NCBI GenBank assembly: GCA_947650365.1
Contig: CANTAL010000148.1
Coordinates: 434,001 to 498,000 of the forward strand
Length of the DNA: 64,000 nucleotides
Reading direction: 5' to 3'
Source: Chamaelirium japonicum
Lineage: Eukaryota > Streptophyta > Magnoliopsida > Liliales > Melanthiaceae
This document shows, piece by piece, positions 49,401-64,000 of this stretch. The translations under genes were made by a program, and so were the position numbers. Every line of letters begins with the position of its first letter. Position 1 is the first letter of the stretch. The notes beneath the pieces were generated by a model. The model was not told the DNA's origin and searched no databases. It was given only the letters and a program-made list of their open reading frames with translations.

Positions 49401-52400
49401 TTAGAATGGATCGTACGAATGAATTAGAATGGATACATTTGTGCGAATTAATTAGAATGGATCGTACGAATGAATTAGAATGGATCGTACGAACGAATTA
49501 GAATGGATCGTACGAATGAATTAGAATGGATAGTGTGAATGAATTTGAATGGATCGTACGAATGAATTAGAATGGATCGAACGAAAGAATTAGAATGGTT
49601 CGTGCGAATGAATTAGAATGGATACATTCGTGCGAATGAATTAGAATGGATCGTACGAATGAATTAGAATGGATCATATGAATGAATTAAAATGGATCGT
49701 ACAAATGAATTAGATTGGATCGTGCGAATGAATTAGAATGGATCGTACGAACAAATTAGAATGGATCGTACGAACGAATTAGAATGGATCATATGAACGA
49801 ATTAGAATGTATTATACGAATGAATTAGAATGGATACATTCGAGCGAATGAACTAGAATGGATCGTACGAATGAATTAGAATGGATCATAGGAATGAATT
49901 AGGATGGATCGTGCAAATGAATTAGAATATATACATTCGTGCGAATGAATTAGAATGGATCGTAGGAATGAATTAGAATGGCTCGTATGAATGAATTAGA
50001 ATGGTTACATTCGTGCGAATGAATTAGAATGGATCGTACGAATGAATTAGAATGGATCGTAAAAATGAATTAGAAAGGTTACATTTGTGAGAATGAATTA
50101 GAATGGATCGTACGATTCATTCTGTTTCATTCGTACGATCCATTCAAATTCATTCGTACGATCCATTCTAATTCATTCGCAGGATCCATTCTAATTCATT
50201 CGTACGATCCATTCTAATTTGCGAATGAATTAGAATGGATCGTAGGAATGAATTAGAATGGATCGTACAAATGAATTAGAATGGATCGTACGATTCATTC
50301 TAATTCATTCATACGATCAATTCTAATGCATTCGTATGATTCATTCTAATTCATTCGCACGATCCATTCTAATTCATTCGCTCGAATGTATCCTTTCTAA
50401 TCCATTCATACAATCCATTCGAATTCATTAGTACGATCCATTCTAATTTAATCGTACAAATGTATCTATTTTAATTCATTCGTATGATCCATTCTAATTC
50501 ATTCGTACGATTCATTCTAATTCATTCGCACAATCCATTGTAATTCGTTCGTACTATCCATTCTAATTCATTCATACGATCCATTCTAATCCATTCGTAC
50601 GATCCATTCTAATTCATTCGTACGATCCATTCTAATTCATTCGAACGAATGTATCCATTCTAATTCATTCGCACAATCCAATCTAATTCAAATGTACGAT
50701 CCATTCTAATTCATTCACATGATGTATTCTAATTCATTCGTATGATCCATTCAAATTCATTCGTATGATTCATTCTAATTCATTCGTACGATCCATTCTA
50801 ATTCATTCGCACAAATGTATCCATTCTAATTCATTCGTACGATCCATTCTAATTCATTCGCACGATCCATTCTTATTCATTTGTACGAATGTATCCATTC
50901 TAATTCATTCACACGATCCATTCTAATTCATTCGCACGATCCATTCTAATTCATTCGTACGATCCATTCTAATTCATTTGCACGATCTATTCTAATTCCT
51001 TCATATGATCCATTCTAATTCATTCGCACGATCAATTCTAATTCATTCGTACGATCCGTTCTAATTTATTCATACAATCCATTCTAATTCATTCGTACAA
51101 TCTATTCTATTTTATTCGTACAAATGTATCCATTCTAATTCATTCGTACGATCTATTCTAATTCATTCATACGATTCATTCTAATTCATTCGCACGATCC
51201 ATTCTAATTCATTTGTACGATCCATTCTAATTCATTCGCACGAATGTATCCATTCTAATGCATTCGTACAATCCATTCTAATTCATTCGCACGATCCATT
51301 GTAATTCATTCGTATGATCCATTCTAATTCATTCCTACGATCTATTCTAATTCATTCACTCGAATGTATCCATTCTAATTCATTCGTTCAATCCATTCTA
51401 ATTCATTCGTACGATCCATTCAAATTCATTCGCATGATCCTTTCTAATTCATTTGTACGATCCATTCTAATTCATTCTCACGAATGTAACCTTTCTAATT
51501 CATTTGTATGATCCATTCTAATTCATTCGTACGATCCATTCTAATCCATTCGTACGATCCATTCTAATCCATTCGTATGATCCATTCTAATCCATTCGTA
51601 CGATCTATTCTAATTCATGCGCACGATCCATTCTAATTCATTCGTACAATGCGTTCTAATTCATTCGTTCGAATGTATCCATTCTAATGCATTCGTACGA
51701 TTCATTCTAATTCATTCGCACGATCCATTCTAATTCATTCGTACGATCCATTCTTATTCATTCATACGATCCATTCTAATTTATTCGCACAATCCATTCT
51801 AATTCATTCGTACGATCCATTCCAATTCATTTGTATGATCCATTCTAACTCATTTTAGAATGGATCGTACGAACGAATTAGAATGGATCGTACGAATGAA
51901 TTAGAATAAATCGTACAAATGAATTAGAATAGATCGTGCGAATGAATTAGAATTGATCATACGAATGAATTAGAACGGATCGTACGAATGAATTAGAATG
52001 GATCGTGCGAATGAATTAAAATGGATCGTACGAATGAATTAGAATGGATATATTTGAACGAATAAATTAGAATGGATCATACGAATGAATAAGAATTGAT
52101 CGTACGAATGAATTGGAATGGATCGTGTGAATGAATTAGAATCGATCCATTCTTATTCATTCGTACGATTCATTCTAATTCATTCGTACGATTCATTCTA
52201 ATTCATTCGTACGATCCATTCTAATTCATTCGTACGATCCATTCTAATTCATTCGCACGAATGTATCCATTCTAATTCATTCGTACAATCCATTCTAATT
52301 CATTCACACAATCCATTCTAATTCATTCGCATGATCCATTCTAATTCATTTGTACGATCCATTTTAATTCATTCGCATGATCCATTCTAATTCATTCGTT

Positions 52401-55400
52401 TGATACATTCGTGCGAATGAATTAGAACGGATCGTACGAATGAATTAGAATGGATACATTTGTGCGAATGAATTAGAATGGATCGTACGAATGAATTAGA
52501 ATGGATCGTACGAATGAATTAGAATTTATCATACGAATGAATTAGAATGGATCATACGAATGAATTAGAATGGATCGTGCGAATGAATTAGAATGGATCG
52601 TACGAATGAATTAGAATGGATCGTACGATCCATTCTAATTCATTCTCACAAATGTATCCATTCTAATTCATTCGTACGATCCATTCTAATTCATTCGTAT
52701 GATCCATTCTAATTCATTCGTATGATAAATTCTAATTCATTCGTACGATCCATTCTAATTCATTCATACGATCCATTCTAATTCATTCGTACGATCCATT
52801 CTTATTCATTCATACGATCCATTCTAATTCATTCGCACAATCTATTCTAATTCATTCATACGATCTATTCTAATTCATTCGTCTGATCCATTCTAATTCA
52901 TTCGCATGAATGTATCCATTCTAATTCATTCGCACGAATGTATCCATTCTAATTCATTCGCACGAATGTATCTATTCTAATTAATTCGTACGATCCATTC
53001 TAATTCATTCGTTTGATCCATTCTTATTCATTCGCACGATCCAGTCTAATTGATTCGCACGATCCATTCTAATTCATTCGCACGAATGTATCCATTCTAA
53101 TTCATTCATACGATCCATTCTAATTCATTAATATGATCCATTCTAATTCATTCGTACGATCCAATCTAATTCATATGCACAAAGGTATCCATTCTAATTC
53201 ATTCGTACGATCCATTCTAATTCATTCATACGATACATTCTAATTCATTCGCACGATCCGTTCTAATTCATTCCTATGATCCATTCTAATTCATTCGCAC
53301 GAATGTAACCATTCTAATTCATTCGTACGATCCATTCTAATTCATTCCTACGATCCATTCTAATTCATTCGCACGAATGTATCCATTCTAATTCATTTGC
53401 ACGATCCATTCTAATTCATTCCTATGATCCATTCTAATTCATTCGTACGATCCATTCTAATTCATTCGCTCGAATGTATCCATTCTAATTCATTCGTACC
53501 ATCCATTCTAATTCATTCGTATGATCCATTCTAATTCATTCTCACGAATGTAACCTTTCTAATTCTATGAATGAATTAGAATGGATCGTGCGAATGAATT
53601 AGAATGGATCGTACGAATGAATTAGAATGGATCGTACGAATGAATTAGAATGGATCGTACGAATGAATTAGAATGGATACATTCATACGACTGAATTAGA
53701 ATGGATCGTGCGAATTAATTAGAATGGATCGTACGAATGAATTTGAAATGATACATTTGTGCGAATGAATCTGAATGGATTGTATGAATGAATTACAATG
53801 GATCGTACGAATGAATTAGAATGGATCGTGCGAATGAATTAGAATGAATCATACGAATGCATTCTAATTCGTTCGTACGATCTAATTCATTCGTATGATC
53901 CATTCTAATTCATTCGCACGAATGTAACCATTCTAATCAATTCGTACGATCCATTCTAATTCGTTCATATGATCCATTCTAATTCATTCGTATGATCCAT
54001 TCTAATTCATTCGTACGATCCATTCTAATTCATTCGTGCGATCCATTCTAATCCATTCGTACGATCCATTCTAATTCATTCGCACAAATGTATCGTGCGA
54101 ATGAATTAGAATGGATCGTACGAATGAATTAGAATGGATCGTGCGAATGAATTAGAATGGATCGTACGAATAAATTAGAATGGATCGTGCGAATGAATTA
54201 GAATGCATCGTACGAATGAATTAGAATGGATACATTTGTGCGAATGAATTAGAATGGATCGTATGAATGAATTAGAATGGATCATACGAATGAATTAGAA
54301 TGGATCGTACGAATGAATTAGAATGGATCGTACAAATGAATTAGAATGGATACATTTGTGCGAATGGATCATAGGAATGAATTAGAATGGATCGTACGAA
54401 TGAATTAGAATGGATTGTACGAACGAATTAGAATGGATACATTTGTGCGAATGTATTAGAATGGAATGTAAGAATGAATTAGAATGGATTGTACTAATGA
54501 ATTAGAATGGATCCATTCGTACAAATGAATTAGAATAGATCGTACGAATGGATTAGAATGGATCGTACGAATGGATTAGAACGCATTGTGCGAATGAATT
54601 TGAATGGATTGGACGAATGAATTAGAATGGATACATTCGTGCGAATGAATTAGAATGGATCGTATGAATGAATTAGAATGGATCGTGCGAATGAATTAGA
54701 ATGGATCGTATGAATCAATTAGAATAGATCATACGAATGAATTAAAATGGATACATTTGTGCGAATGAATTAGAATGGATCGTACAAATGAATTAGAATG
54801 GATCGTACGAATGAATTAGAATGGATCGTATGAATGAGCTTGAATGGATCGTACAAATGAATTAGAATGGATCGTGCGAATGAATTAGAATGGATATATT
54901 CGAGCGAACGAATTAGAATGGATCGTACGAATGAATTAGAATGTATCATAGGAATGAATTAGAATGGATCGTGCAAATGAATTAGAATGGATACATTCGT
55001 GCGAATGAATTAGAATGGATCAGACGAAAGAATTAGAATGGATCGTACGAATGAATTAGAATGGTTATATTCGTGCGAATGAATTAGAATGGATCATACG
55101 AATGAATTAGAATGGATCGTGCGAATGAATTGGAATGGATCATACGAATGGATTAGATTGCATCGTACGAATGAATTTGAATGAATCAGACGAATGAATT
55201 AGAATGGATCGTACGAATGAATTAGAATGGATATATTTGAACGAATAAATTAGAATGGATCATATGAATGAATTAGAATGGATCGCACGAATAAATTTAA
55301 ATGGATCGTGCGAATGAATTAGAATCGATCGAATGTATCCATTCTAATTCATTTGTATAATCCATTCTAATTCATTCGCACGATCCATTCTAATTCATTC

Positions 55401-58400
55401 GTATGATCCATTCTAATTCATTCCTACGATCTATTCTAATTTATTCGCTCGAATGTATCCATTCTAATTCATTCGTACGATCCATTCTAATTCATTCATA
55501 CAATCCATTCAAATTCATTCGCATGATCCATTCTAATTCATTCGTATGATCCATTCTAATTCAGTCGCTCGAATGTATCCATTCTAATTCATTCGTACGA
55601 TCCATTCTAATTCATTCATACAATCCATTCAAATTTATTCGCATGATCCATTCTAATTCATTCGCACGATCCATTCTAATTCATTCTCACGAATGTATCC
55701 TTTCTAATTCATTTGTATGATCCATTCTAATTCATTCGTACGATCCATTCTAATCCATTCATATGATCCATTCTAATCCATTCGTACGATCCATTCTAAT
55801 TCATTCGTATGAATATATCTATTCTAATTTATTCGTACGATCCATTCTAATTCATTCGTATGATCCATTCTAATTCATTCCTACGATCTATTCTAATTCA
55901 TTCGCTCGAATGTACCCATTCTAATTCATTCGTTCGATCCATTCTAATTCCTTCGTACGATCCATTCAAATTCATTCGTACGATCCATTCTAATTCATTC
56001 GTTCGATCCATTCTAATTCATTCTCACAAATATATCCATTCTAATTAATTCATACGATCCATTCTAATTCATTCATACGATCCATTCTAATTCATTCGTA
56101 TGATCCATTCTAATTCATTCCTACGATCTATTCTAATTCATTCGCTCGAATGTATCCATTCTAATTCATTCGTACGATCCATTCTTATTCATTCGTACGA
56201 TCTATTCTAATTCATTCGTATGATCAATTCTAATTCATTCGCACGATCCATTCTAATTCATTCTCACGAATATAACCTTTCTTATTCATTTGTATGATCC
56301 ATTCTAATTCATTCGTACGATCCATTCTAATCCATTCGTACGATCCATTCTTATTCATTCGTACGATCCATTCTAATTCATTCCTACGATCCATTCTAAT
56401 TCATTCGCACGAATGTATCCATTCTAATTCATTTGCACGATCCATTCTAATTCATTGCTATGATCCATTCTATTTCATTCGTATGATCCATTCTAATTCA
56501 TTCGCTCGAATGTATCCATTCTAATTCTTTCGTACGATCCATTCTAATTCATTCGTACGATCCATTCTAATTCATTCTCACGAATGTAACCTTTCTAATT
56601 CATTTGTATGATCCATTCTAATTCATTCGTACGATCCATTCTAATCCATTCGTACGATCCATTCTAATACATTCATACGATCCATTCTAAACCATTCGTA
56701 CGATCCATTCTAATTCATTCGCACGAATATAACCATTCTAATTCATTCGTATGATCCATTCTAATTCATTCCTACGATCCATTCTAATTCATTCGCACGA
56801 ATGTAACCATTCTAATTCATTCGTACGATCCATTCTAATTCATTCCTACGATCCATTCTAATTCATTCGCACGAATGTATCCATTCTAATTCATTTGCAC
56901 GATCCATTCTAATTCATTCGTACGATCCATTCTAATTCATTCGCTCGAATGTATCCATTCTAATTCATTCGTACGATCCATTCTAATTCGTTCATACGAT
57001 CCATACTAATTCGTTCGTACGATCCATTCTAATTCGTTCGTACGATTCATTCTAATTCATTCGTACGATCCATTCTAATGCATTCGTACGATTCATTCTA
57101 ATTCATTCGCACGATCCATTCTAATTCATTCGTACGATCCATTCTTATTCATTCATACGATCCATTCTAATTCATTCGCACAAATGTGTACGAATGAATT
57201 AGAATGGATACATTCGTGCGAATGAATTAGAATGGATCGTACGAATGAATTAGAATGGATCATAGGAATGAATTAGAATGGATCGTGCAAATGAATTAGA
57301 ATGGATACATTCGTGCGAATGAATTAGAATGGATCGTAGGAATGAATTAGAATGGATCTACGAATGAATTAGAATGAATCATACGAATGAATTAGAATGG
57401 ATCGTGCGAATGGATTAGAAAGGATCGTACGAATGGATTAGAATGGATCGTACGAATGGATCATGCGAATGAATTAGAATGGATCGTACGAATGAATTAG
57501 AATGGATACATTCGTGCGAATGAATTAGAATAGATTGTGCGAATGAATTAGAACGGATTGTGCGAATGAATTAGAATGGATCATGCGAATGAATTAGAAT
57601 GGATCGTATGAATGAATAAGAATAGATCGTACGAATGAATTAGAATGGATCGTGCGAATGAATTAGAATGAATCGTACGAATGCATTAGAATGGATACAT
57701 TCGTGCGAATGAATTAGAATGGATTGTACGAATGAATTAGAATGGATCGTACGAACGAATTAGAATGGATCATATGAACGAATTAGAATGGATCGTACGA
57801 ATGAATTAGAATGGATACATTCGAGCGAATGAATTAGAATGGATCGTACGAATGAATTAGAATGGATCATAGGAATAAATTAGAATGAATCACGCAAATG
57901 AATTAGAATGGATCGAGCAAATGAATTAGAATGGATCGAGCAAATGAATTAGAATGGATCGAACGAATGAATTAGAATGGATCGAACGAATGAATTAGAA
58001 TGGATACATTCGAGCGAATGAATTAGAATGGATCGTGCGAATGAATTAGAATAGATCGTGCGAATGAACTAGAATGGATCATACGAAAGAATTAGATTAG
58101 ATCGTAGGAATAAATTAGAATGGATCGTGCGAATGAATTAGAATAAATCGTACGAATGAATTAGAATGGATCATACAAATGAATTAGAAAGGTTACGTTC
58201 GTGAGAATGAATTTGAATGGATCGTACGAATGAATAAGAATGGATCATGCGAATGAATTTCAATGGATCGTACGAATGAATTAGAATGGATCGAACGAAT
58301 GAATTAGAGGAATGAATTAGAATGGATCGTACGAATGAATTAGAATTGTTATATCCGTGCGAATGAATTAGAATGGATCGTACGAATGAATTAGAATGGA

Positions 58401-61400
58401 TCGTGCGAATGAATTAGAATTGATCATACGAATGAATTAGAATGGATCGTACGAATGAATTAGAATGGATCGTACGATCCATTCTAATTCATTCGCATGA
58501 TCCATTCTAATTTATTCGTACAATCCATTCTAATTCATTCGCACGATCCATTCTAATTCATTCGCACGAATGTATCAATTTTAATTCATTTGCACGATCC
58601 ATTCTAATTCATTCCTATGATCCATTCTAATTCATTCGTACGATCCATTCTAATTCATTCGCTCGAATGTATCCATTCTAATTCATTCGTACGATCCATT
58701 CTAATTCATTCTAATGCATTCGTACGATTCTTTCTAATTCATTCGCACGATCCATTCTAATTCATTCGTACGATCCATTCTAATTCATTCGTCCGATCCA
58801 TTCTAATTCATTCGCACGAATGTATCCATTCTAATTCATTCGTACAATCCATTCTAATTCATTCGCACGATCCATTCTAATTCATTCGTATGATCCATTC
58901 TAATTCATTCCTACGATCTATTCTAATTTCGTACGATCTATTCTAATTCGTTCATACGATCCATTCTAATTCGTTCGTACGATCCATTCTAATTCATTCG
59001 AACGATCCATTCTAATCCATTCGTACGATCCATTCTAATTCATTCGTACAACTGAATTAGAATGGATCGTATAAATGAATAAGAATGGATCGTACGAATG
59101 AATTAGAATGGATTGTGCGAATGAACTAGAATGAATCGTACGAATGCATTAGAATGGATACATTCGTGCGAATGAATAAGAATGGATCGTATGAATGAAT
59201 TAGAATGGATCGTACGAACAAATTAGAATGGTTCGTATGAACGAATTAGAATGGATCGTATGAACGAATTAGAATGAATCGTACGAATAAATTAGAATGG
59301 ATACATTCGAGCGAATGAATTAGAATGGATCGTACGAATGAATTAGAATGGATCATAGGAATGAATTAGAATGGATCGTACAAATGAATTAGAATGGATA
59401 CATTCGTGTGAATGAATTAGAATGGATCGTACGAATGGATTAGAATGGATCGTGCGAATGAATAAGAATGGATCGTATGAACGAATTAGAATGGATTGTA
59501 TGAACGAATTAGAATGGATCGTACGAATGAATTAGAATGGATACATTCAAGCGAATGAATTAGAATGGATCGTACGAATGAATTAGAATGGATCGTACGA
59601 ACGAATTAGAATGGATCGTACGATCAAATTAGAATGGATCGTATGAACGAATTAGAATGGATCGTACGAATGAATTAGAATGGATACATTCGAGCGAATG
59701 AATTAGAATGGATCGTACGAATGAATTAGAATGGATTATAGGAATGAATTAGAATGGATCGTGCAAATTAATTAGAATGGATACATTCGTGCGAATGAAT
59801 TAGAATGGATCGTGCGAATGAATTAGAATGGATCGTGCGAATGAATTAGAATAGATCGTACGAATGGATTAGAATGGATCGTACGAATGAATTAGAATGC
59901 ATTGTACGAATGAATTAGAATTGATACATTTGTGCGAATGAATTAGATTGCATCATACGAATGAATTTGAATGGATTGTACGAATGAATTAGAATGGATC
60001 GTACGAATGAATTAGAAAGGATCATGCAAATGAATTAGAATAGATCGTACGAATGAATTAGAATTGATCGTGTGAACAAATAAGAATGGATCGTATGAAC
60101 GAATTAGAATGGATCGTACGAATGAATTAGAATGGATCGTATAAATGAATTAGAAAGGTTACATTTGTGAGAATGAATTAGAATGGATCGTACGAATGAA
60201 TTAGAATGGATCGTACGAATGAATTAGATTGCATCGTACCACCCATTCTAATTCATTCGCTCAAATGTATCCATTCTAATTCATTCGAACGATCCATTCT
60301 AATTCATTCTCACGAATGTATCCATTCTAATTCATTCGTACGATCCATTCTAATTCGTTCATACGATCCATTCTAATTCGTTCGTACAGTCCATTCTAAT
60401 TCATTCGCTAGAATAGATACATTTGTGCGAATGAATTAGAATGGATCGTACGAATAAATTAGAATGGATCATGCGAATAAATTAGAATAGATCGTACGAA
60501 TGAATTAGAATGGATCGTACGAATGAATTAGAATGGATACATTTGAGCAATCCATTCATGCGAATGAATTAGAATGGATCGTATGAATGAATTAGAATGG
60601 ATCGTACGAAAAAATTTGAATGGATCGTTCGAATGAATTAGAATGGATCGTAGAAATGAATTAAAATGGATCATACGAATGAATTAGAATGGATACATTC
60701 GTGCGAATGAATTAGAATAGATCGTAGGAATGAATTAGAATGGATCGTACGATCCATTCTAATCCATTCGTACGATCCATTCTAATTCATTCGTACGATC
60801 CATTCTAATTCATTCTCACAAATGTAACCTTTCTAATTCATTTGTTCGATCCATTCTAATTCATTCGTACGATTCATTCTAATTCATTCGCACGATCCAT
60901 TCTAATTCATTCTTACGATCTATTCTAATTCATTCGTACGATCCATTCTAATTCATTCGCACGATCCATTCTAATTCATTCGCTCGAATGTATCCATTCT
61001 AATTCATTCGTTTGATCCATTCTAATTCATTTGCACGATCCATTCTAATTCATTCCTCTGATCCATTCTAATTCATTCGTACGATCCATTCTAATTCATT
61101 CGCACGAATGTATCCATTCTAATTCATTTGCACGATCCATTCTAATTCATTCCTATGATCCATTCTAATTCATTCGTACGATCCATTCTAATTCATTCAC
61201 TCGAATGTATCCATTCTAATTCATTCGTACGATCCATTCTAATTCATTCTCACGAATGTAACCTTTCTAATTCATTCATATGATCCATTCTAATTTATTC
61301 GTACGATCCATTCTAATTCATTCGCTCGAATGTATCCATTCTAATTCATTCGTACGATTCATTCTAATTCATTTGAGCGAATGGATCGTACGAATGGATT

Positions 61401-64000
61401 AGAATGGATCATACAAATGAATTACAAAGGTTACATTCGTGAGAATGAATTAGAATAGATCGTACGAATGAATTAGAATGGATCTTACGAATGAATTAGA
61501 ATGGATACATTCGAGCGAATGAATTAGAATGGATCGTACGAATGAATTAGAATGGATCATAGGAATGAATTAGAATGGATCGTGCAAATGAATTAGAATG
61601 GATAGATTCGTGCGAGTGAAGTAGAATGGATCGTACGAATAAATTAGAATGGATCATAGGAATGAATTAGAATGGATACATTCAAATAAATTAGAATGGA
61701 TCGAACGAATGAATTAGATTGGATACATTCGAGCGAATGAATTAGAATGGATCGTGCGAATGAATTAGAATGGATCGTGCGAATGAATTAGAATGGATCA
61801 TACGAATGAATTAGAATAGATCGTAGGAATGAATTAGAATGGATCGTGCGAATGAATTAGACTGAATCGTACGAATGAATTTGAATGGATCGTACAAATA
61901 AATTAGAAAGGTTACATTTGTGAGAATGAATTAGAATGGATCGTACGAATGAATTTGATTGGATCGTACGAATGGATTAGAATGGATCATATGATCCATT
62001 CTAATTCATTCCTACGATCCATTCTAATTCATTCGCACGAATGTATCCATTCTAATTCATTCGTATGATCCATTCTAATTCATTCCTACGATCCATTCTA
62101 ATTCATTCGAATGATCCATTCAAATTCTTTCGTACGATCCATTCTAATTCATTCGTACGATTCATTCTAATTCATTCGCATAAATGGATCGCTCGGATAC
62201 ATCCATTCTAATTCATTCGTACGATCCATTCTAATTCATTCGTACGATCTATTCTAATTCATTTGCATGATCCTTTCTAATTCATTCGTACGATCCATTC
62301 TAATTCATTCGTACAATCCATTCAAATTCATTCGTACGATGCAAACTAATTCATTCGCACAAATGTATCTATTCTAGCGAATGAATTAGAAGGGATTGTA
62401 CGAACGAATTAGAATGGATCGTATGAACGAATTAGAATGGATCGTACGAATGAATTAGAATGGATACATTTGTGAGAATGAATTAGAATGGATCGTACGA
62501 ATGAATTAGAATGGATACATTCGAGCGAATGAATTAGAATGGATCGTACGACGCAATCTAATTCATTCGTACGATCCATTCTAATTCATTCGTACGATCC
62601 ATTCTAATTCATTCTCACAAATGTAACCTTTCTAATTCATTTGTACGATCCATTCTAATTCATTCGTACTATCCATTCTAATTCGTTCATACGATCCATT
62701 CTAATTCATTCGCACGATCCATTCTAATTCATTCGTACGATCTATTCTAATTCATTCGCATGATCCATTCTAATTCATTCGTATGATCCATTCTAATTCA
62801 TTCGTACAATCCATTCAAATTCATTCGTACGATGCAATCTAATTCATTCGCACAAATGTATCTATTCTAATTCATTCGTACAATGCATTCTAATTCATTA
62901 GTACGATCCATTCTAATTCATTCGTACGATCCATTCTAATTCATTCTCACAAATGTAACCTTTCTAATTTATTTGTACGATCCATTCTAATTCATTCGAA
63001 CGATCCATTCTAATCCATTCGTACGATCCATTCTAATCCATTCGTACGATCCATTCTAATCCATTCGTATGATCCATTCTAATTCATTCGTACGATCCAT
63101 TCTAATTCATTCGCACGATCCATTCTAATTCATTCGAATGAATGTAGCTATTCTAATCCATTCTAATTCATTGAACGAATCCGTTCGAATTCATTCGCAC
63201 GAATGTATCCATTCTAATTCATTCATGCGAATGAATTAAAACGGATTCGTGCGATGAATTAGAATGGATCGTACGAATGAATTAGAATGGATCGTACGAA
63301 TAAATTAGAATGGATCGTACGAATGGATTAGAATGGATCGTACGAATGGATTAGAATGGATCGTACGAATGGATTCGAATGGATCGTACGAATGGATTAG
63401 AATGGATCGTACGAATGAATTAGAATGGATCATACAAATGAATTAGAAAGGTTACATTCGTGAGAATGAATTAGAATGGATCGTACGAATGAATTAGAAT
63501 GGATCATGCGAATGAATATGAATGGATCGTACGCTCCATTCTAATTCATTCGTACGCTCCATTCTTATTCATCGCACAAATGTATCCATTCTAATTCATT
63601 CGTACGATCTATTCTAATTCATTCGCACGATCGATTCTAATTCATTCGTATGATCCATTCTAATTCATTCATACGATCCATTCTAGTTCTTTCGTACGAT
63701 CCATTCTAATTCATTCGTACGATCCATTCTAATTCATTCGCACTATCCATTCTAATTCATTCGTACGATCCATTCTAATTCATTTGTATGATCCATTCTA
63801 ATTCATTCATATAAATGTATCCATTCTAATTCATTCGTACGATCCATTCAAATTCATTCATATGATCTATTCTAATTCATTCGCATGAATGTATCCATTC
63901 TAATTCATTCACACAATCCAATCTAATTCAAACATACGATCCATTCTAATTCATTCACATAATGTATTCTAATTCATTCGTACGATCCATTCCAATTCAT

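Larger units (their letters stand above)
31611..64000. repeat. Satellite array, right part: 23/28-bp monomers with alternating polarity
   Basis: It continues the left array with no other insertion or gene. Approximate polarity blocks are + to 32025, - to 33790, + to 34435, - to 35440, + to 36357, - to 37226, + to 40912, - to 41388, + to 42612, - to 42970, + to 44312, - to 45660, + to 46828, - to 48153, + to 48635, - to 50110, + to 50218, - to 50290, + to 51853, - to 52145, + to 52405, - to 52625, + to 53565, - to 53858, + to 54092, - to 55330, + to 57188, - to 58470, + to 59048, - to 60236, + to 60412, - to 60745, + to 61375, - to 61987, + to 62375, - to 62550, + to 63228, - to 63530, + to the end. 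The run at 37226-40912 is the longest of one polarity. The array continues past the window. Confidence 0.97.

Noticed and set aside
1-64000. CRISPR array or bacterial repeat
   Set aside because: Repeats are contiguous monomers without unique spacers, no cas genes are present, and the only mobile element is a plant-type LTR retrotransposon.

Overview
The window looks like plant nuclear heterochromatin. About 51 kb is one simple satellite (1-18948 and 31611-64000). A single 12.66-kb Ty3/gypsy LTR retrotransposon (18949-31610) has landed in it. I see no host gene, tRNA, rRNA or bacterial feature. The plant assignment rests on the TAT-type pol with two RNase H domains, the antisense gene downstream of pol, and a plant-sized intron. 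The species cannot be named from the sequence.

The satellite has a 23-bp monomer with the core ATTCATTCGTACGATCC and a 28-bp variant that gains five bases after the core (CGAATGTATCC in place of CGATCC). Polarity flips about 60 times in the window. Many flips lie exactly on the self-complementary TCGTACGA in the middle of the monomer. Two higher-order blocks recur with exact internal spacing: an 8-monomer block of about 199 bp in both orientations, and a longer block seen only in minus-strand polarity. Kilobase-scale segmental duplications are superimposed. Most monomer differences are CG to TG or CA changes, as expected of methylated DNA.

The retrotransposon has 1252-bp LTRs that appear identical, a 5-bp target duplication (CGTAC), a primer-binding site, and a purine tract just before the 3' LTR. 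On the plus strand, gag-protease (20291-22792) and pol (22793-26266) share one reading frame. They are separated by one TAG followed by CAATTA, the tobamovirus-type leaky-stop context, so Gag-Pol is probably made by stop-codon readthrough. A second in-frame TAG, inside the first RNase H-like domain, was created by a perfect 15-bp tandem duplication and probably disables this copy.

Downstream of pol, on the minus strand, is a complete-looking gene cassette: TATA box (29610-29618), ATG at 29531, a 651-codon exon, a 70-bp GT-AG intron, a coiled-coil exon and an AATAAA signal (27058-27063). Its second exon carries a probable nonsense mutation (TAA at 27311-27313). Gag-pol and the antisense gene are convergent, separated by a 78-bp x3 repeat with a hairpin and an A/T-rich spacer. 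Identical LTRs beside two broken reading frames suggest that this copy was mobilised in trans, or was damaged during or soon after its last transposition.
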